Under the pieces are notes generated by a model that was given only the letters and a program-made list of their open reading frames with translations, made no database searches and was not told the DNA's origin. Made by a program: the position numbers and the translations under genes. Of a stretch of DNA of 64,000 nucleotides, positions 36,216 to 47,311 are shown in pieces. Within the stretch, counting starts at the first letter, position 1, and every line of letters starts with the position of its first letter. Origin of the DNA: Streptomyces rubellomurinus (lineage in GTDB: Bacteria; Actinomycetota; Actinomycetes; Streptomycetales; Streptomycetaceae); contig NZ_JZKH01000005.1 in assembly GCF_000961885.1 (NCBI RefSeq), positions 62,001 to 126,000 on the forward strand, written 5' to 3'.

Positions 36216-37283
36216 ATGGAGCATGAGGTTGTCGTCCCGATGGCCGCCGGGTTGGTGCGGCAGGCCCTGCAGGAGCCGGCGCGGCTGGCCCGGAGCGTGC
36301 CGGGGCTGAGCACCGAGCCGGCCGCGGTCGGCAGCGGGCCGGCCGAGGAGATCGGCGGGCGGCTCAAGCTGCGGATCGGCGGCTCCACGATCACGTACAA
36401 GGGCGTGCTGTCGCTGATCGAGGGCCGGGAGGGCGTGCTGACCGTGCTCGCCGAGGGCGAGGAGGCCCGGGGCAGCGGCGAGGCGACGGCGACCGTCCGG
36501 GTGAGCGTCACGGACGGCGCCGAGGACGGCACGGCCGTGATCCGCTTCACCGGCGACCTCAGCGCCACCGGCCGGCTGGCCGAGTTCGACGACGAGACCC
36601 TGGACGCGGCGGGCCACCGCCTGCTGGACCGGTTCGCCGCCGCCCTGGTCGCCCCGGACGGCGCAGCGGAGGACGACACCGAGGCGGGCGCCGAGGAGGA
36701 CGACACCGAGGCCGGGGAGGCCGGCGGGACGACGGCCGGCGCGGGCGTGGTCTACATCGAGGAGCGCCAGGACCAGCCCGGCGACGACCTCGACGACGAC
36801 CTCTCCGACCTGATCGCCTTCTCCGACGCCGACGCCGAACGGTTCGGTCTGGTCACCGGTTCCACCGACGACGACACGGACGACGCGGATGGCACGGACC
36901 GCACGGACGGCACCGAGGAGTCGCAGGAGGCCGACGACACCGAGGCGGACGACGTCGACGAGCCCTCCGGGGTCACCGAGGGCCTGTCCACCGAGGCGCT
37001 GTTCGCGTACGAGGAGGAGCCTGTGCTCAGCGGCCCGGTGCGCCGCAGCATCGTGGGCCGTTCGGCCGAGGAGGTCGACCACGCCCCGCCGCGCGGCCGC
37101 TACGCCCCGGCGCTGCCGGCCCGCAGCGCGCGGGCCCGGGCGGCGTCCCGGTGGGGCGGCGAGGTCGGCGGGATCGTGGTGCCGGGGACCGGCGGCCGCA
37201 GCCCGCTGCCGTGGGTGATCGGCGGCTCGGTGGCCCTGCTGGGCGGCGCCGTGGTGCTGGCCAGGGCGCTGCGCCGGCGCTGA
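36216..37283 (+). CDS. CoxG-like SRPBCC protein with acidic linker and C-terminal membrane anchor
   Basis: A 355-residue protein. The first 145 residues resemble CoxG/SRPBCC domains (VARLARSVPGLSTEP..., FTGDLSATGRLAEFDDETLD). A linker of about 150 residues is very rich in Asp, Glu and Thr. The last 25 residues form a membrane helix (LPWVIGGSVALLGGAVVLARAL) followed by Arg-Arg-Arg, so the domain is cytoplasmic and tail-anchored. ATG 36216 is 7 bases after TAGGCT, leaderless. No CO dehydrogenase genes are near, so a CODH role is unlikely. Confidence 0.7.
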   Translation: MEHEVVVPMAAGLVRQALQEPARLARSVPGLSTEPAAVGSGPAEEIGGRLKLRIGGSTITYKGVLSLIEGREGVLTVLAEGEEARGSGEATATVRVSVTDGAEDGTAVIRFTGDLSATGRLAEFDDETLDAAGHRLLDRFAAALVAPDGAAEDDTEAGAEEDDTEAGEAGGTTAGAGVVYIEERQDQPGDDLDDDLSDLIAFSDADAERFGLVTGSTDDDTDDADGTDRTDGTEESQEADDTEADDVDEPSGVTEGLSTEALFAYEEEPVLSGPVRRSIVGRSAEEVDHAPPRGRYAPALPARSARARAASRWGGEVGGIVVPGTGGRSPLPWVIGGSVALLGGAVVLARALRRR

Positions 37284-37326
37284 CCGCAGGCGCCGGGAAC
37301 GGCGGCAGGCCCTAGACTGAACGCTC

Positions 37327-37863
37327 ATGAGCAACGACCGCGACGCCCTGCTGGCACAGATCAAGGACAAGGCCGTCGTGCACGGCAAGGTCACCCTTTC
37401 CTCCGGCAAGGAGGCCGACTACTACGTCGACCTGCGCCGGATCACGCTGGACGGCCAGGCCGCCCCGCTGGTCGGCCGGGTGATGCTGGACGCGACCTCG
37501 CACCTGGAGTACGACGCCGTCGGCGGCCTGACCCTGGGCGCCGACCCGGTGGCCGCCGCCATGCTGCACGCCGCCGCCGCCCGCGGCCGCGAGCTGGACG
37601 CCTTCGTGGTCCGCAAGGCGGGCAAGGCGCACGGCCTGCAGCGCCGGATCGAGGGCCCGGACGTCAAGGGCCGCCGGGTGCTGGCGGTCGAGGACACCTC
37701 GACCACCGGCGGTTCGGTGCTGACGGCCGTCGAGGCGCTGCGCGAGGCGGGCGCCGAGGTGGTCGGCGTCGCGGTGATCGTGGAGCGCGGCGGCCAGGCC
37801 GCCGTCGAGGCGCAGGGCCTGCCGTACGTGACCGCCTACACCGCGGCCGACCTGGGCCTCTGA
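37327..37863 (+). CDS. pyrE: Orotate phosphoribosyltransferase
   Basis: A 178-residue OPRTase making OMP from orotate and PRPP. The PRPP loop VLAVEDTSTTGGSVL is clear, as is the catalytic loop VRKAGKAHGLQRRIEG with the Lys/His/Lys-type residues, and SSGKEADYYVDLRR near the N-terminus. The ATG at 37327 stands 8 bases after TAGACT: near-leaderless. It is a single-gene unit with a remarkable 46-base palindrome as terminator. Confidence 0.95.
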   Translation: MSNDRDALLAQIKDKAVVHGKVTLSSGKEADYYVDLRRITLDGQAAPLVGRVMLDATSHLEYDAVGGLTLGADPVAAAMLHAAAARGRELDAFVVRKAGKAHGLQRRIEGPDVKGRRVLAVEDTSTTGGSVLTAVEALREAGAEVVGVAVIVERGGQAAVEAQGLPYVTAYTAADLGL

Positions 37864-37890
37864 CCCCGGGACGTCCGCGCACGACGCGAG

Positions 37891-37936
37891 GAAGGGGCCG
37901 GGCGTTGTTCCACGTGGAACAACGCCCGGCCCCTTC
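37891..37936. terminator. 46-base perfect palindrome after pyrE (terminator, parS-like core)
   Basis: The whole 46 bases are a perfect inverted repeat without a loop; arms start GAAGGGGCCGGGCG. Between converging pyrE and dedA it can end both transcripts. The centre reads GTTCCACGTGGAAC, which matches 12 of 14 bases of the Streptomyces ParB site GTTTCACGTGAAAC, with the two changes placed symmetrically. Confidence 0.75.
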
Positions 37937-37959
37937 GCGTACCCGCGCCCGCCGCCGGC

Positions 37960-38679
37960 TCAGCCGCGACGGTGCCGCCCGCTGCCGCTCTGCACCGACT
38001 CGCCGTCGACGGCGTCGACCGCGCCGGCCTTCTTCTTCTTGCGCTCCCGGAAGACCTCGACCAGGATCGGCGAGATCGACAGCAGCACGATCAGCAGCAC
38101 CGCCGGGATCAGGTACTTGTCGATCACCGGGGCGAGCGCGTCGCCGAAGAAGTAGCCGATCAGCAGCATGGACTCGGTCCAGAGCACGCCGCCGACCACG
38201 TTCCACACGAAGAACGTCCGAGCGGGCATCTCCAGGGTGCCGGCGACCGGGTTGAGGAACGTCCGGATGATCGGCATGAAGCGGGCCAGCACCACGGCCT
38301 TGCCCGAGCCGAACTTGTTGAAGTACTCCTCCGCCTTCACCACGTACTCACGGCGGAAGATCTTCGAGTCGGGCTTGTCGAAGAGCCTCGGCCCGACCTT
38401 GACCCCGATCAGGTGCCCCAGCTGGGCACCGGCGACCGCCGCGATCGGGCAGCCGACCAGCAGGACGGCGATCGGCAGCTTGGCGCCGTCGCCGAGCACC
38501 GAGGAGGCGGCGTTCGAGGCGGCGACGCCCGCGAGGATCAGCAGCGAATCGCCCGGGAAGAAGAAGCCGACCAGCAGGCCGGTCTCCGCGAAGATGATCG
38601 CGATCAGCCCGATGGCGCCGAGGGACGAGATCAGGGATTTGGCGTCGAGCAGATTGACGGCCAGCTGGTTGTAGTCCAC
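37960..38679 (-). CDS. DedA family membrane protein
   Basis: A 239-residue DedA/VTT-fold protein. Recognisable parts: FAETGLLVGFFFPGDSLLILAG (first re-entrant loop, with the conserved Glu and PGD) and FMPIIRTFLNPVAGTLEM (second loop with the essential Arg). The family flips undecaprenyl phosphate or phospholipids across the membrane. The basic tail is RERKKKKAG. GTG 38679 is 6 bases after TATCCT on the minus strand: leaderless. Convergent with pyrE. Confidence 0.92.
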   Translation of the reverse strand: MDYNQLAVNLLDAKSLISSLGAIGLIAIIFAETGLLVGFFFPGDSLLILAGVAASNAASSVLGDGAKLPIAVLLVGCPIAAVAGAQLGHLIGVKVGPRLFDKPDSKIFRREYVVKAEEYFNKFGSGKAVVLARFMPIIRTFLNPVAGTLEMPARTFFVWNVVGGVLWTESMLLIGYFFGDALAPVIDKYLIPAVLLIVLLSISPILVEVFRERKKKKAGAVDAVDGESVQSGSGRHRRG

Positions 38680-38988
38680 GGGCGCAGGATAGCGGGCGTA
38701 CCTTGCCGAGGACCTCCGGCCGGTGGCCCCGCCGCACCACCGCACCGGTGTCCCGACAGGCGGGCTCCTGCTGACCTGCGGGCACGAGTCTGGGAAGATG
38801 GCACCGGCGTCCGGTCCGCGGCGGTCTCCACCCTCATGGCCGTTCCGCGGTGGCCGCCTCGAACCTTGGTGCCGGAGAGCCACACCGCAGCGCCGCGCGT
38901 CGGCGGGCCGGCACGGAGTCGTCACGAAGGCGTACCCAGCGTCGGACAGCACCCGTCCGTACGCCGCAACCCGACAGGAGCGGATCGC
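38680..38988. other. 310-base gap upstream of fba
   Basis: The left end holds the leaderless promoter of dedA (TATCCT, minus strand, 38686-38691). The rest is the fba leader; no promoter hexamers could be fixed and no gene is supported. Confidence 0.5.
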
Positions 38989-40011
38989 ATGCCCATCGCA
39001 ACTCCCGAGGTCTACAACGAGATGCTCGACCGGGCCAAGGCGGGCAAGTTCGCCTACCCGGCCATCAACGTCACCTCCTCGCAGACCCTGCACGCCGCCC
39101 TGCGCGGTTTCGCCGAGGCCGAGAGCGACGGCATCATCCAGATCTCGACCGGTGGTGCGGAGTTCCTGGGCGGCCAGCACAACAAGGACATGGTGACCGG
39201 CGCCGTGGCCCTGGCCGAGTTCGCGCACATCGTCGCCGCGAAGTACGACATCACCGTCGCCCTGCACACCGACCACTGCCCGAAGGACAAGCTGGACGGC
39301 TACGTCCGCCCGCTGCTGGCGGTCTCCGCCGAGCGCGTGGCCAAGGGCCAGAACCCGCTGTTCCAGTCGCACATGTGGGACGGCTCGGCCGAGACCCTGT
39401 CGGACAACCTGGCCATCGCCCAGGAGCTGCTGGCCCAGGCCGCGGCCGCCAGGATCATCCTCGAGGTCGAGATCACCCCGACCGGTGGCGAGGAGGACGG
39501 CGTCACCCACGAGATCAACGACGAGCTGTACACCACCGTCAACGACGCCGTGCGCACCGCCGAGGCGCTGGGCCTGGGCGAGAAGGGCCGCTACCTGCTG
39601 GCCGCCTCGTTCGGCAACGTGCACGGCGTGTACAAGCCGGGCAACGTCGTGCTGAAGCCGGAGCTGCTGCGCGAGCTGCAGGACGCGATCGGCAAGCAGT
39701 ACGGCAAGAGCGACCCGTTCGACTTCGTCTTCCACGGCGGCTCGGGCTCCACCGCCGAGGAGATCGCCACCGCGCTGGAGAACGGCGTCGTGAAGATGAA
39801 CCTGGACACCGACACCCAGTACGCCTTCACCCGCCCGGTGGCCGGCCACATGTTCGCCAACTACGACGGCGTGCTGAAGGTCGACGGCGAGGTCGGCAAG
39901 AAGAACACCTACGACCCGCGCACCTGGGGCAAGCTGGCCGAGGCCGGCATGGCCGCCCGCGTGGTCGAGGCCGCCGAGCAGCTGCGCTCGGCCGGCAAGC
40001 GCCTGAAGTAG
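38989..40011 (+). CDS. fba: Class II fructose-bisphosphate aldolase
   Basis: A 340-residue zinc aldolase of glycolysis/gluconeogenesis. The metal-binding HTDHC and the catalytic region are clear (VALHTDHCPKDKL; ILEVEITPTGGEEDGV; GNVHGVYKPGN; VFHGGSGST; MNLDTDTQYAFT). Length and the class II long-form insert fit actinobacterial Fba. ATG 38989 is 8 bases after AGGAG. The terminator follows 15 bases after the stop, and the DUF3151 gene converges, as in other Streptomyces. Confidence 0.96.
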   Translation: MPIATPEVYNEMLDRAKAGKFAYPAINVTSSQTLHAALRGFAEAESDGIIQISTGGAEFLGGQHNKDMVTGAVALAEFAHIVAAKYDITVALHTDHCPKDKLDGYVRPLLAVSAERVAKGQNPLFQSHMWDGSAETLSDNLAIAQELLAQAAAARIILEVEITPTGGEEDGVTHEINDELYTTVNDAVRTAEALGLGEKGRYLLAASFGNVHGVYKPGNVVLKPELLRELQDAIGKQYGKSDPFDFVFHGGSGSTAEEIATALENGVVKMNLDTDTQYAFTRPVAGHMFANYDGVLKVDGEVGKKNTYDPRTWGKLAEAGMAARVVEAAEQLRSAGKRLK

Positions 40012-40025
40012 GCGCCCGGCACGAC

Positions 40026-40057
40026 GGTGCCCCCGGCGGTCCTCCGCCGGGGGCACC
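40026..40057. terminator. Terminator between fba and DUF3151
   Basis: GGTGCCCCCGGCGG, TCCT, CCGCCGGGGGCACC: a perfect 14-bp stem with a stable tetraloop between converging genes. Confidence 0.85.
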
Positions 40058-40075
40058 CGCACGTCCGGACGGGTC

Positions 40076-40495
40076 CTACTGCTTGAGCTCCGCGTACGCC
40101 TCCGCGCTGCTGTCCTTCAGGAACTGCCAGCAGCGGGCCTCCTCCTCGGTCTCCTTGATCGCGCCGGCCGCCCGGGCGAGCGCGGCCAGGCAGCGCAGGA
40201 AGCCGCGGTTGCCGCGGTGCTCCCACGGCACCGGACCGTGGCCCTTCCAGCCGCTGCGGCGCAGCGCGTCCAGGCCGCGGTGGTAGCCGGTGCGGGCGTA
40301 GGCGTACGACTCGACGTACCGGCCGGCCGCGTACGCGTCGTCGGCGAGCATGGCCCAGGCCAGGCAGAAGGACGGGAAGTCGGCGGCCACCTGGGTCGGC
40401 GAGGCCGACTCCTCCGCCAGCATGCGGTAGGGCTGCTCGTCCTCCGGCAGGAGGGTCGGGTCGGGGCCGTCGAGAAGATTCCTGTGGATCGCCAT
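40076..40495 (-). CDS. DUF3151 family protein
   Basis: A 139-residue conserved actinobacterial unknown. Typical opening MAIHRNLLDGPDPTLLPEDE, middle FPSFCLAWAMLADDAYAAGR, and YARTGYHRGLDALRRSGWKG. The all-helical pattern is TPR-like. ATG 40495 stands 7 bases after CAGACT on the minus strand, so it may be leaderless; the open frame continues upstream without support. Convergent with fba. Confidence 0.85.
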   Translation of the reverse strand: MAIHRNLLDGPDPTLLPEDEQPYRMLAEESASPTQVAADFPSFCLAWAMLADDAYAAGRYVESYAYARTGYHRGLDALRRSGWKGHGPVPWEHRGNRGFLRCLAALARAAGAIKETEEEARCWQFLKDSSAEAYAELKQ

Positions 40496-40645
40496 GCCCT
40501 GAAGTCTGCCACCCGAGCCGCAGGGGTCAACCGCCCTCCTTGCGATCTCCCCGTTCCGTTCCGCTCGCGCACGGGACGGCGACGGAGCGAACTCCTCGGC
40601 CCGGTCCGCCGCTTGGGCCTCCGGGCCGCCGGACGGCGTTCTCCC

Positions 40646-40660
40646 ACATACCCGGTATGT
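40646..40660. promoter_or_regulatory. Inverted repeat before the DUF3152 gene
   Basis: ACATACC-C-GGTATGT, a 7-bp dyad followed at once by TAGACA, which could be a -10 element. A regulator bound here would cover the promoter. Unproven. Confidence 0.4.
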
Positions 40661-40686
40661 AGACATTCACCCGTTCGCATGCCAGG

Positions 40687-41652
40687 GTGTCGCTCGTGCC
40701 CGCAGCCAGATCCGCCCGCAGGCGAGCCACCCCGACGAGCCGCAAGGCCCCCAACGCCCGGACCACGCAGGGCGATCGGGAGAACGCCCAGCGCAACCGG
40801 CCCGCCCCGGCCCGCCGGAACGCCCAGAGCGGCCGTCGCCGCCGCCGGCAGCGTCGCGGCATCGGGCCTGGCATGCTCGCGGCGATCGTCGCGACCGTCC
40901 TGGTGCTGGGCACCGCGGCCTTCATGCTGAACCGCCCCTCGGACCCGCCCGCCGCCGCGCCCACCACCCAGGCCCGGATCGCCCCGCCCACCGAGGCGAC
41001 CCCGGCCGCCACCCCGTCGGCCCCGCCCGCGCCGGCCCCGGCCGCGACGCCGACCCCGGAGCCCACCGCCACCGCGCCCGACCCCGGCCCGACCAAGGGC
41101 GCGGGCACCTTCACCACCGCCCCCGCCGACGCCAAGCCGGTCGGCCGCGGCAACATCCGCCGCTACCGGGTGGAGGTCGAGGACGGCATCGGCATCGACG
41201 CCCCCTCCGCCGCCGCGCAGATCCACGGCATCCTCGGCGACCGCCGCGGCTGGACCAACGACCGCAAGAACGGCTTCCAGCTGGTCGCCGGCGGCTCCTA
41301 CGACTTCACCGTGAAGATCGCCTCCCCGGCCACCGTGGACAAGATCTGCGGCGCCTCCGGCCTGGACACCCACGGCGAGGTCAACTGCAACGTCGGCAAC
41401 CAGGTGCTCGTCAACTCCAAGCGCTGGAACACCGGTTCACCGCAGTTCAGCGGGCCGATAGAGGAGTACCGGGCGCTCATCGTCAACCACGAGGTCGGCC
41501 ACCGGATCGGCCACGGCCACGAGACCTGCCCCGGCCCGGGCAAGCCCGCGCCCGCGATGATGCAGCAGATCTACGGGCTCAAGGGCTGCACGCCCAACGC
41601 CTGGCCGTACACCGCGGACGGCACCTACCTGAGCGGGCCATCGGTGCCGTAG
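40687..41652 (+). CDS. DUF3152 protein, putative secreted zinc metalloprotease-like
   Basis: A 321-residue protein with an Arg-rich cytoplasmic tail (1-60), one membrane helix (GMLAAIVATVLVLGTAAFML), a Pro/Ala/Thr linker, and an outside domain. That domain has VNHEVGHRIGHGHETC, which fits a metzincin zinc motif (HExxHxxGHxH), so a peptidase is possible. The four Cys may form disulfides outside the cell. GTG 40687 is the first start in frame; a GTG nine bases on would serve too. No role is known. Confidence 0.8.
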   Translation: MSLVPAARSARRRATPTSRKAPNARTTQGDRENAQRNRPAPARRNAQSGRRRRRQRRGIGPGMLAAIVATVLVLGTAAFMLNRPSDPPAAAPTTQARIAPPTEATPAATPSAPPAPAPAATPTPEPTATAPDPGPTKGAGTFTTAPADAKPVGRGNIRRYRVEVEDGIGIDAPSAAAQIHGILGDRRGWTNDRKNGFQLVAGGSYDFTVKIASPATVDKICGASGLDTHGEVNCNVGNQVLVNSKRWNTGSPQFSGPIEEYRALIVNHEVGHRIGHGHETCPGPGKPAPAMMQQIYGLKGCTPNAWPYTADGTYLSGPSVP

Positions 41653-41713
41653 CGGGACGGAGTTGAGACCCGATCGGCAACCCGCCGGGACGACCGGGCC
41701 GTATCGTGCGGGC

Positions 41714-42418
41714 ATGACCGCTGCCCAACTCCGGAGGCTCGCCGCCGCGTTCGCCGCAGCCGGGACCGTCCTCGGCGCCGCCGCCTGCTCCTCCGCCGAC
41801 GACCTCGCCCAGGGCGGCGGAGCGCTCAGCTACGACCGCGTGCGGTCCGTCGCCCTGGACGCGGTCAAGAACAGGACGGACACCTGCCCGTTCGGCCTCG
41901 ACTTGGCGAAGGCCGCCGGCGCCGCCGGGATCACTGGTGCCGTCTCCCCGGCCGAGCACGACGGCCGCTCCGTCTCGGGCAACGCCGGCGACGGCGTCCC
42001 GCCCCAGCCCTGGCCGTCCGGCGCCAGCCACCCGGCCTCCATGCCCGAGCAGCCGGCCGTCCCGCAGAACGCCGACATCACCTGCTCCTACCGGGTCGGC
42101 TCCGCCACCGTCGAGGTGGAGCTGATGGCCGTCCCGAAGAACGACTACGGCATCAGCATGATGCTGGCCAGGATCGGGCAGGCCGGGCGACTCGGCGTGG
42201 ACGACCTGAACCGCTTCTTCGCCGACCGGCCCGGCATCGGCCAAACCAGGCTGACCCCGGGCCCCGGCACCGCCGCCGTCTCCCGGCTCGCGGTGAACGG
42301 CGAGGGGGACCTGATCATGATGCTCTCCCAGGACTCCGGCGACCCCGAGCAGAACCCCGCCCTGGCCGGCGAGCCGCTGCGCAAGGCCGCCGAGGCGCTG
42401 GTCAAGCAGCTGGGCTGA
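41714..42418 (+). CDS. Predicted lipoprotein of unknown function
   Basis: A 234-residue protein with a short signal (MTAAQLRRLAAAFAAAGTVLGAAAC) ending in a lipobox-like LGAAAC, so it is probably lipid-anchored outside the membrane. The rest has two conserved-looking Cys (DTCPFGLDL, DITCSYRVG) that may pair. ATG 41714 is 6 bases after TATCGT, a leaderless arrangement. I do not recognise the family with certainty; it resembles small Streptomyces lipoproteins near DUF3152 genes. Confidence 0.7.
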   Translation: MTAAQLRRLAAAFAAAGTVLGAAACSSADDLAQGGGALSYDRVRSVALDAVKNRTDTCPFGLDLAKAAGAAGITGAVSPAEHDGRSVSGNAGDGVPPQPWPSGASHPASMPEQPAVPQNADITCSYRVGSATVEVELMAVPKNDYGISMMLARIGQAGRLGVDDLNRFFADRPGIGQTRLTPGPGTAAVSRLAVNGEGDLIMMLSQDSGDPEQNPALAGEPLRKAAEALVKQLG

Positions 42419-42427
42419 CCGACTGGC

Positions 42428-43249
42428 TCAACCCATCACGGGCAGGTGCTCCCGCAGGTCGCTGCGCTCGCCGGAGGCCGTGAGGGCGGCGCTCTCCTGC
42501 GCCGCCGCCCAGTCGAGCCGGCCGGTGGCCAGCCGGATCCAGGTCAGCGGGTCGGTCTCGACCACGTTCGGCGGGGTGCCCCGGGTGTGCTTGGGCCCCT
42601 CGACGGCCTGCACCACGGCGTACGGCGGGATCCGCAGCTCGACGGCCCCGCCGGGCGCCCGTTCGGCGAAGGCGTCGGCCAGCAGCCGGGTCACGGTGGC
42701 GAGGGCCTGCCGGTCGTGCGGGAAGGCGGGGGCGTCCGGCCCGAGGGCGTCGGCCAGGTCGTCGGCGTGCACGACGGCCTCCAGCAGCCTGGTCAGCAGG
42801 TAGTCCGTCATCGGTATCGGCCGGCCGAGCCGGGTGGCGATCCGCCGGTCGGGATCGGCGACGTCGGGCCCGTCCAGGGCCTTGAGCACCGCCAGCGCCG
42901 GCCGGTCGAACTCCTCGGCCACCGCCTCCGGCCCGCCGGCGTACGCCGCGGCCGCGAGCGCGCGGGCGCCCTCGTCGACCGCGTCGGCGACCGTCCGGGT
43001 GAGGCCGATCGCCTCGGCCGCCCCCAGCGGGGCTCCGGCCGGAACCGGCACGTCCAGCTGCTGGGGCAGTGCGCCCAGGGCCATGCCCAGGTGCGCGACC
43101 AACTCGCGCACCCGCCACGTCCCGAGCCGGGTGGGCAGCTCCAACTGCTCCTCGGTGAGGCCGTGCACGGCGGCGCGCAGCGCCTCGGTCTGGGCGGCCA
43201 GCGCGGCGCGGACCTTCGGCGGCTGGTACGTACGGGACTTGGGTGGCAT
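42428..43249 (-). CDS. Maleylpyruvate isomerase family (mycothiol-dependent, DinB-like) protein
   Basis: A 273-residue protein. The N-terminal DinB-like four-helix part has the family start (ALAAQTEALRAAVHGLTEEQLELPTRLGTWRVRELVAHLG) and a metal-site His in VVHADDLADAL. A C-terminal sterol-carrier-like part (VELRIPPYAVVQAVEGPKHTRGTPPNVVETDPLTWIRLATGRLDW) is complete. Such proteins use mycothiol as cofactor for isomerase or transferase reactions. ATG 43249 is 7 bases after TATGTT (minus strand), leaderless. It lies convergent with the lipoprotein gene. Confidence 0.85.
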   Translation of the reverse strand: MPPKSRTYQPPKVRAALAAQTEALRAAVHGLTEEQLELPTRLGTWRVRELVAHLGMALGALPQQLDVPVPAGAPLGAAEAIGLTRTVADAVDEGARALAAAAYAGGPEAVAEEFDRPALAVLKALDGPDVADPDRRIATRLGRPIPMTDYLLTRLLEAVVHADDLADALGPDAPAFPHDRQALATVTRLLADAFAERAPGGAVELRIPPYAVVQAVEGPKHTRGTPPNVVETDPLTWIRLATGRLDWAAAQESAALTASGERSDLREHLPVMG

Positions 43250-43268
43250 GGCCCCCAACATACGCCGA

Positions 43269-43301
43269 GGGGCGGACGGTTCGAAACGAACCGCCCGCCC
43301 C
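43269..43301 (-). terminator. Terminator of the purine operon
   Basis: GGGGCGGACGGTTCG and CGAACCGCCCGCCCC pair with one mismatch around AAA, 17 bases beyond the purL stop. Confidence 0.75.
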
Positions 43302-43317
43302 CGGAGAGCCGGAGCCG

Positions 43318-45572
<2,255 letters not shown>

Positions 45573-45573
<1 letters not shown>

Positions 45574-46274
45574 CAGGCGTTCACCAGCTGCTTCAGTACG
45601 GACGTGAAGAAGCCCAGGCCCTCGGTGGTCGGACCGGTGAGCGGCTCCACCGCGTGCTCCGGGTGCGGCATCAGGCCGACGACATTGCCGGCGGCGTTGG
45701 TGATGCCGGCGATGTCGCGGTACGAACCGTTCGGGTTACCGAACCCCTCAGCGGCGTCGCCGCGGGCGAGGTAACGGGCGACCACCCGGCCCTCCGCCTC
45801 CAGTTCGTCCAGGACGCGCTCGTCGGCGACGAAGCGGCCCTCACCGTTCTTCAGCGGGACGACGATTTCCTGGCCGGCCGAGTAATCCCGGGTCCAGGCG
45901 GTCTCCGCGTTCTCGATGCGCAGCTTCTGGTCGCGGCAGATGAAGTGCAGCGAGTCGTTGCGGGTGAGCGCACCCGGCAGCAGGTGCGATTCGCAGAGCA
46001 CCTGGAAGCCGTTGCAGATACCGAGCACCGGCATTCCCAGCCTGGCCTGCTCGATGACGGTCTCCATCACCGGCGAGAAGCGGGAGATCGCGCCGCAGCG
46101 CAGATAGTCGCCGTAACTGAATCCGCCCGGCAGGACGACGGCGTCGACCTGGTGGAGATCCTTGTCACGGTGCCACAGGGCGACCGGCTCGGCGCCGGCC
46201 AGGCGGACCGCACGCTGGGCGTCGCGGTCGTCGAGGGAGCCGGGGAAAGTGACGACGCCGACGCGGGTGGTCAC
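45573..46274 (-). CDS. purQ: Phosphoribosylformylglycinamidine synthase subunit PurQ
   Basis: A 233-residue class I glutaminase. The nucleophile Cys87 is in [10 protein letters not shown] and the catalytic His/Glu pair is in [11 protein letters not shown] near the C-terminus. It feeds ammonia to PurL. The GTG start overlaps the purS stop (GTGA) and its own stop overlaps purL. Confidence 0.97.
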
Positions 46275-46525
46275 TTCGCCGCCTCCTCGACGCGGACGGT
46301 GAAGTCCTCGATCACGGTGTTGGCGAGAAACGTCTCGGCGGCTTCACGGATACGGGCGAGCGCGGCGTCGTCGACCGGGCCCTCCACTTCCAGCTCGAAA
46401 CGCTTGCCCTGGCGGACGTCGGCGATCCCGGTGAATCCGAGACGGGGCAGTGCACGCTGCACCGCCTGTCCCTGGGGGTCGAGGATCTCCGGCTTGAGCA
46501 TGACGTCGACTACGACGCGTGCCAC
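46271..46525 (-). CDS. purS: Phosphoribosylformylglycinamidine synthase subunit PurS
   Basis: An 84-residue PurS that bridges PurL and PurQ. The sequence [22 protein letters not shown], the [20 protein letters not shown] strand and the end [11 protein letters not shown] are typical. The GTG at 46525 is 5 bases after GGGAG; a second GTG six bases earlier is less well placed. Confidence 0.95.
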   Translation of the reverse strand: MARVVVDVMLKPEILDPQGQAVQRALPRLGFTGIADVRQGKRFELEVEGPVDDAALARIREAAETFLANTVIEDFTVRVEEAAK

Positions 46526-46993
46526 TGGCACTCCCGGTGGTGTCTTCGGTGAGGCGGGGGAACTCCAGACTACCGGGGGTTTCGGGCAGGATTGCTGGCC
46601 GGGGATAGCGACGCGCGTAGACCCGAGACCCTTACGCCGCAAGGGATCCGGCTCCGCGACCCCCCGCCGGGGACGGCCGGTTTCCACGGATTCGGAGTCG
46701 GGAGAGAGAACGCCCGAAGAACACCCGAATACGGCACTTGGGGACAGATCCTCCCGTCCCCGCACAGGGGTATCCGACAGCCCGGCGAAGATTCGTGAAT
46801 ATCCGGAAAAGAATGCCGGACTCTTCGATTTCGACCCCCTTCGGGTGCAGAATAGGGCCACCTGTCGCGGCAAGTGCTGCGTATCCGGCCGGCCATCGGG
46901 CCTGCCCGTACGCGCTTGCGCGAGTGGTGCACAACAGGCCTCCGTGCGCATCCCGCGGACCGGCGGCCGAATTGCCCGAGAGGATTGACACCC
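46526..46993. other. Divergent regulatory gap between purS and the lsr2-like gene
   Basis: A 470-base gap without a convincing gene, AT-richer than its neighbours. On the minus strand TAGTCT at 46567-46572, 42 bases before the purS start, is a good -10 for the purine operon. The promoter of the lsr2-like gene lies on the right but I could not fix it. The AT-rich middle (around 46790-46840) would itself be a natural Lsr2 target. Confidence 0.5.
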
Positions 46994-47311
46994 ATGGCTC
47001 AGCGTGTAGTTGTCACGCTCTCCGACGACCTGGACGGCGGCGCCGCCGCGGAAACCGTCCACTTCGGCGTCGACGGGAAGTCGTACGAGATCGACCTGTC
47101 CGTGGACAACGCCGAAAAGCTGCGGGAGGCCCTCGCCCCGTTCGTCGCGGCCGGCCGCCGCCAGAGCCGCACCGGAAAGTCCTTCCGCCGCACCGCGCTC
47201 ACCCCGGACCCGGCCGCCGTGCGCGCCTGGGCCCTCTCCCGCGGCATGGAGCTGCCCGCCCGGGGCCGGATCCCCAAGCACGTGTACGAGCAGTTCGCCG
47301 ACGCGAACTGA
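46994..47311 (+). CDS. lsr2: Lsr2-like nucleoid-associated protein
   Basis: A 105-residue Lsr2. The N-terminal dimer domain (MAQRVVVTLSDDLDGG...VHFGVDGKSYEIDLS) and the C-terminal DNA-binding part with the AT-hook-like core RGRIPKHVYEQF are complete. Lsr2 bridges and silences AT-rich DNA in actinobacteria. ATG 46994 has GAGAGGA 10 bases upstream. Streptomyces usually have two Lsr2 proteins; which one this is cannot be decided from this window alone. Confidence 0.93.
   Translation: MAQRVVVTLSDDLDGGAAAETVHFGVDGKSYEIDLSVDNAEKLREALAPFVAAGRRQSRTGKSFRRTALTPDPAAVRAWALSRGMELPARGRIPKHVYEQFADAN

Noticed and set aside
36216..37283. Carbon monoxide dehydrogenase subunit CoxG
   Set aside because: Only the SRPBCC part resembles CoxG; the acidic linker and tail anchor differ and no cox genes are near.
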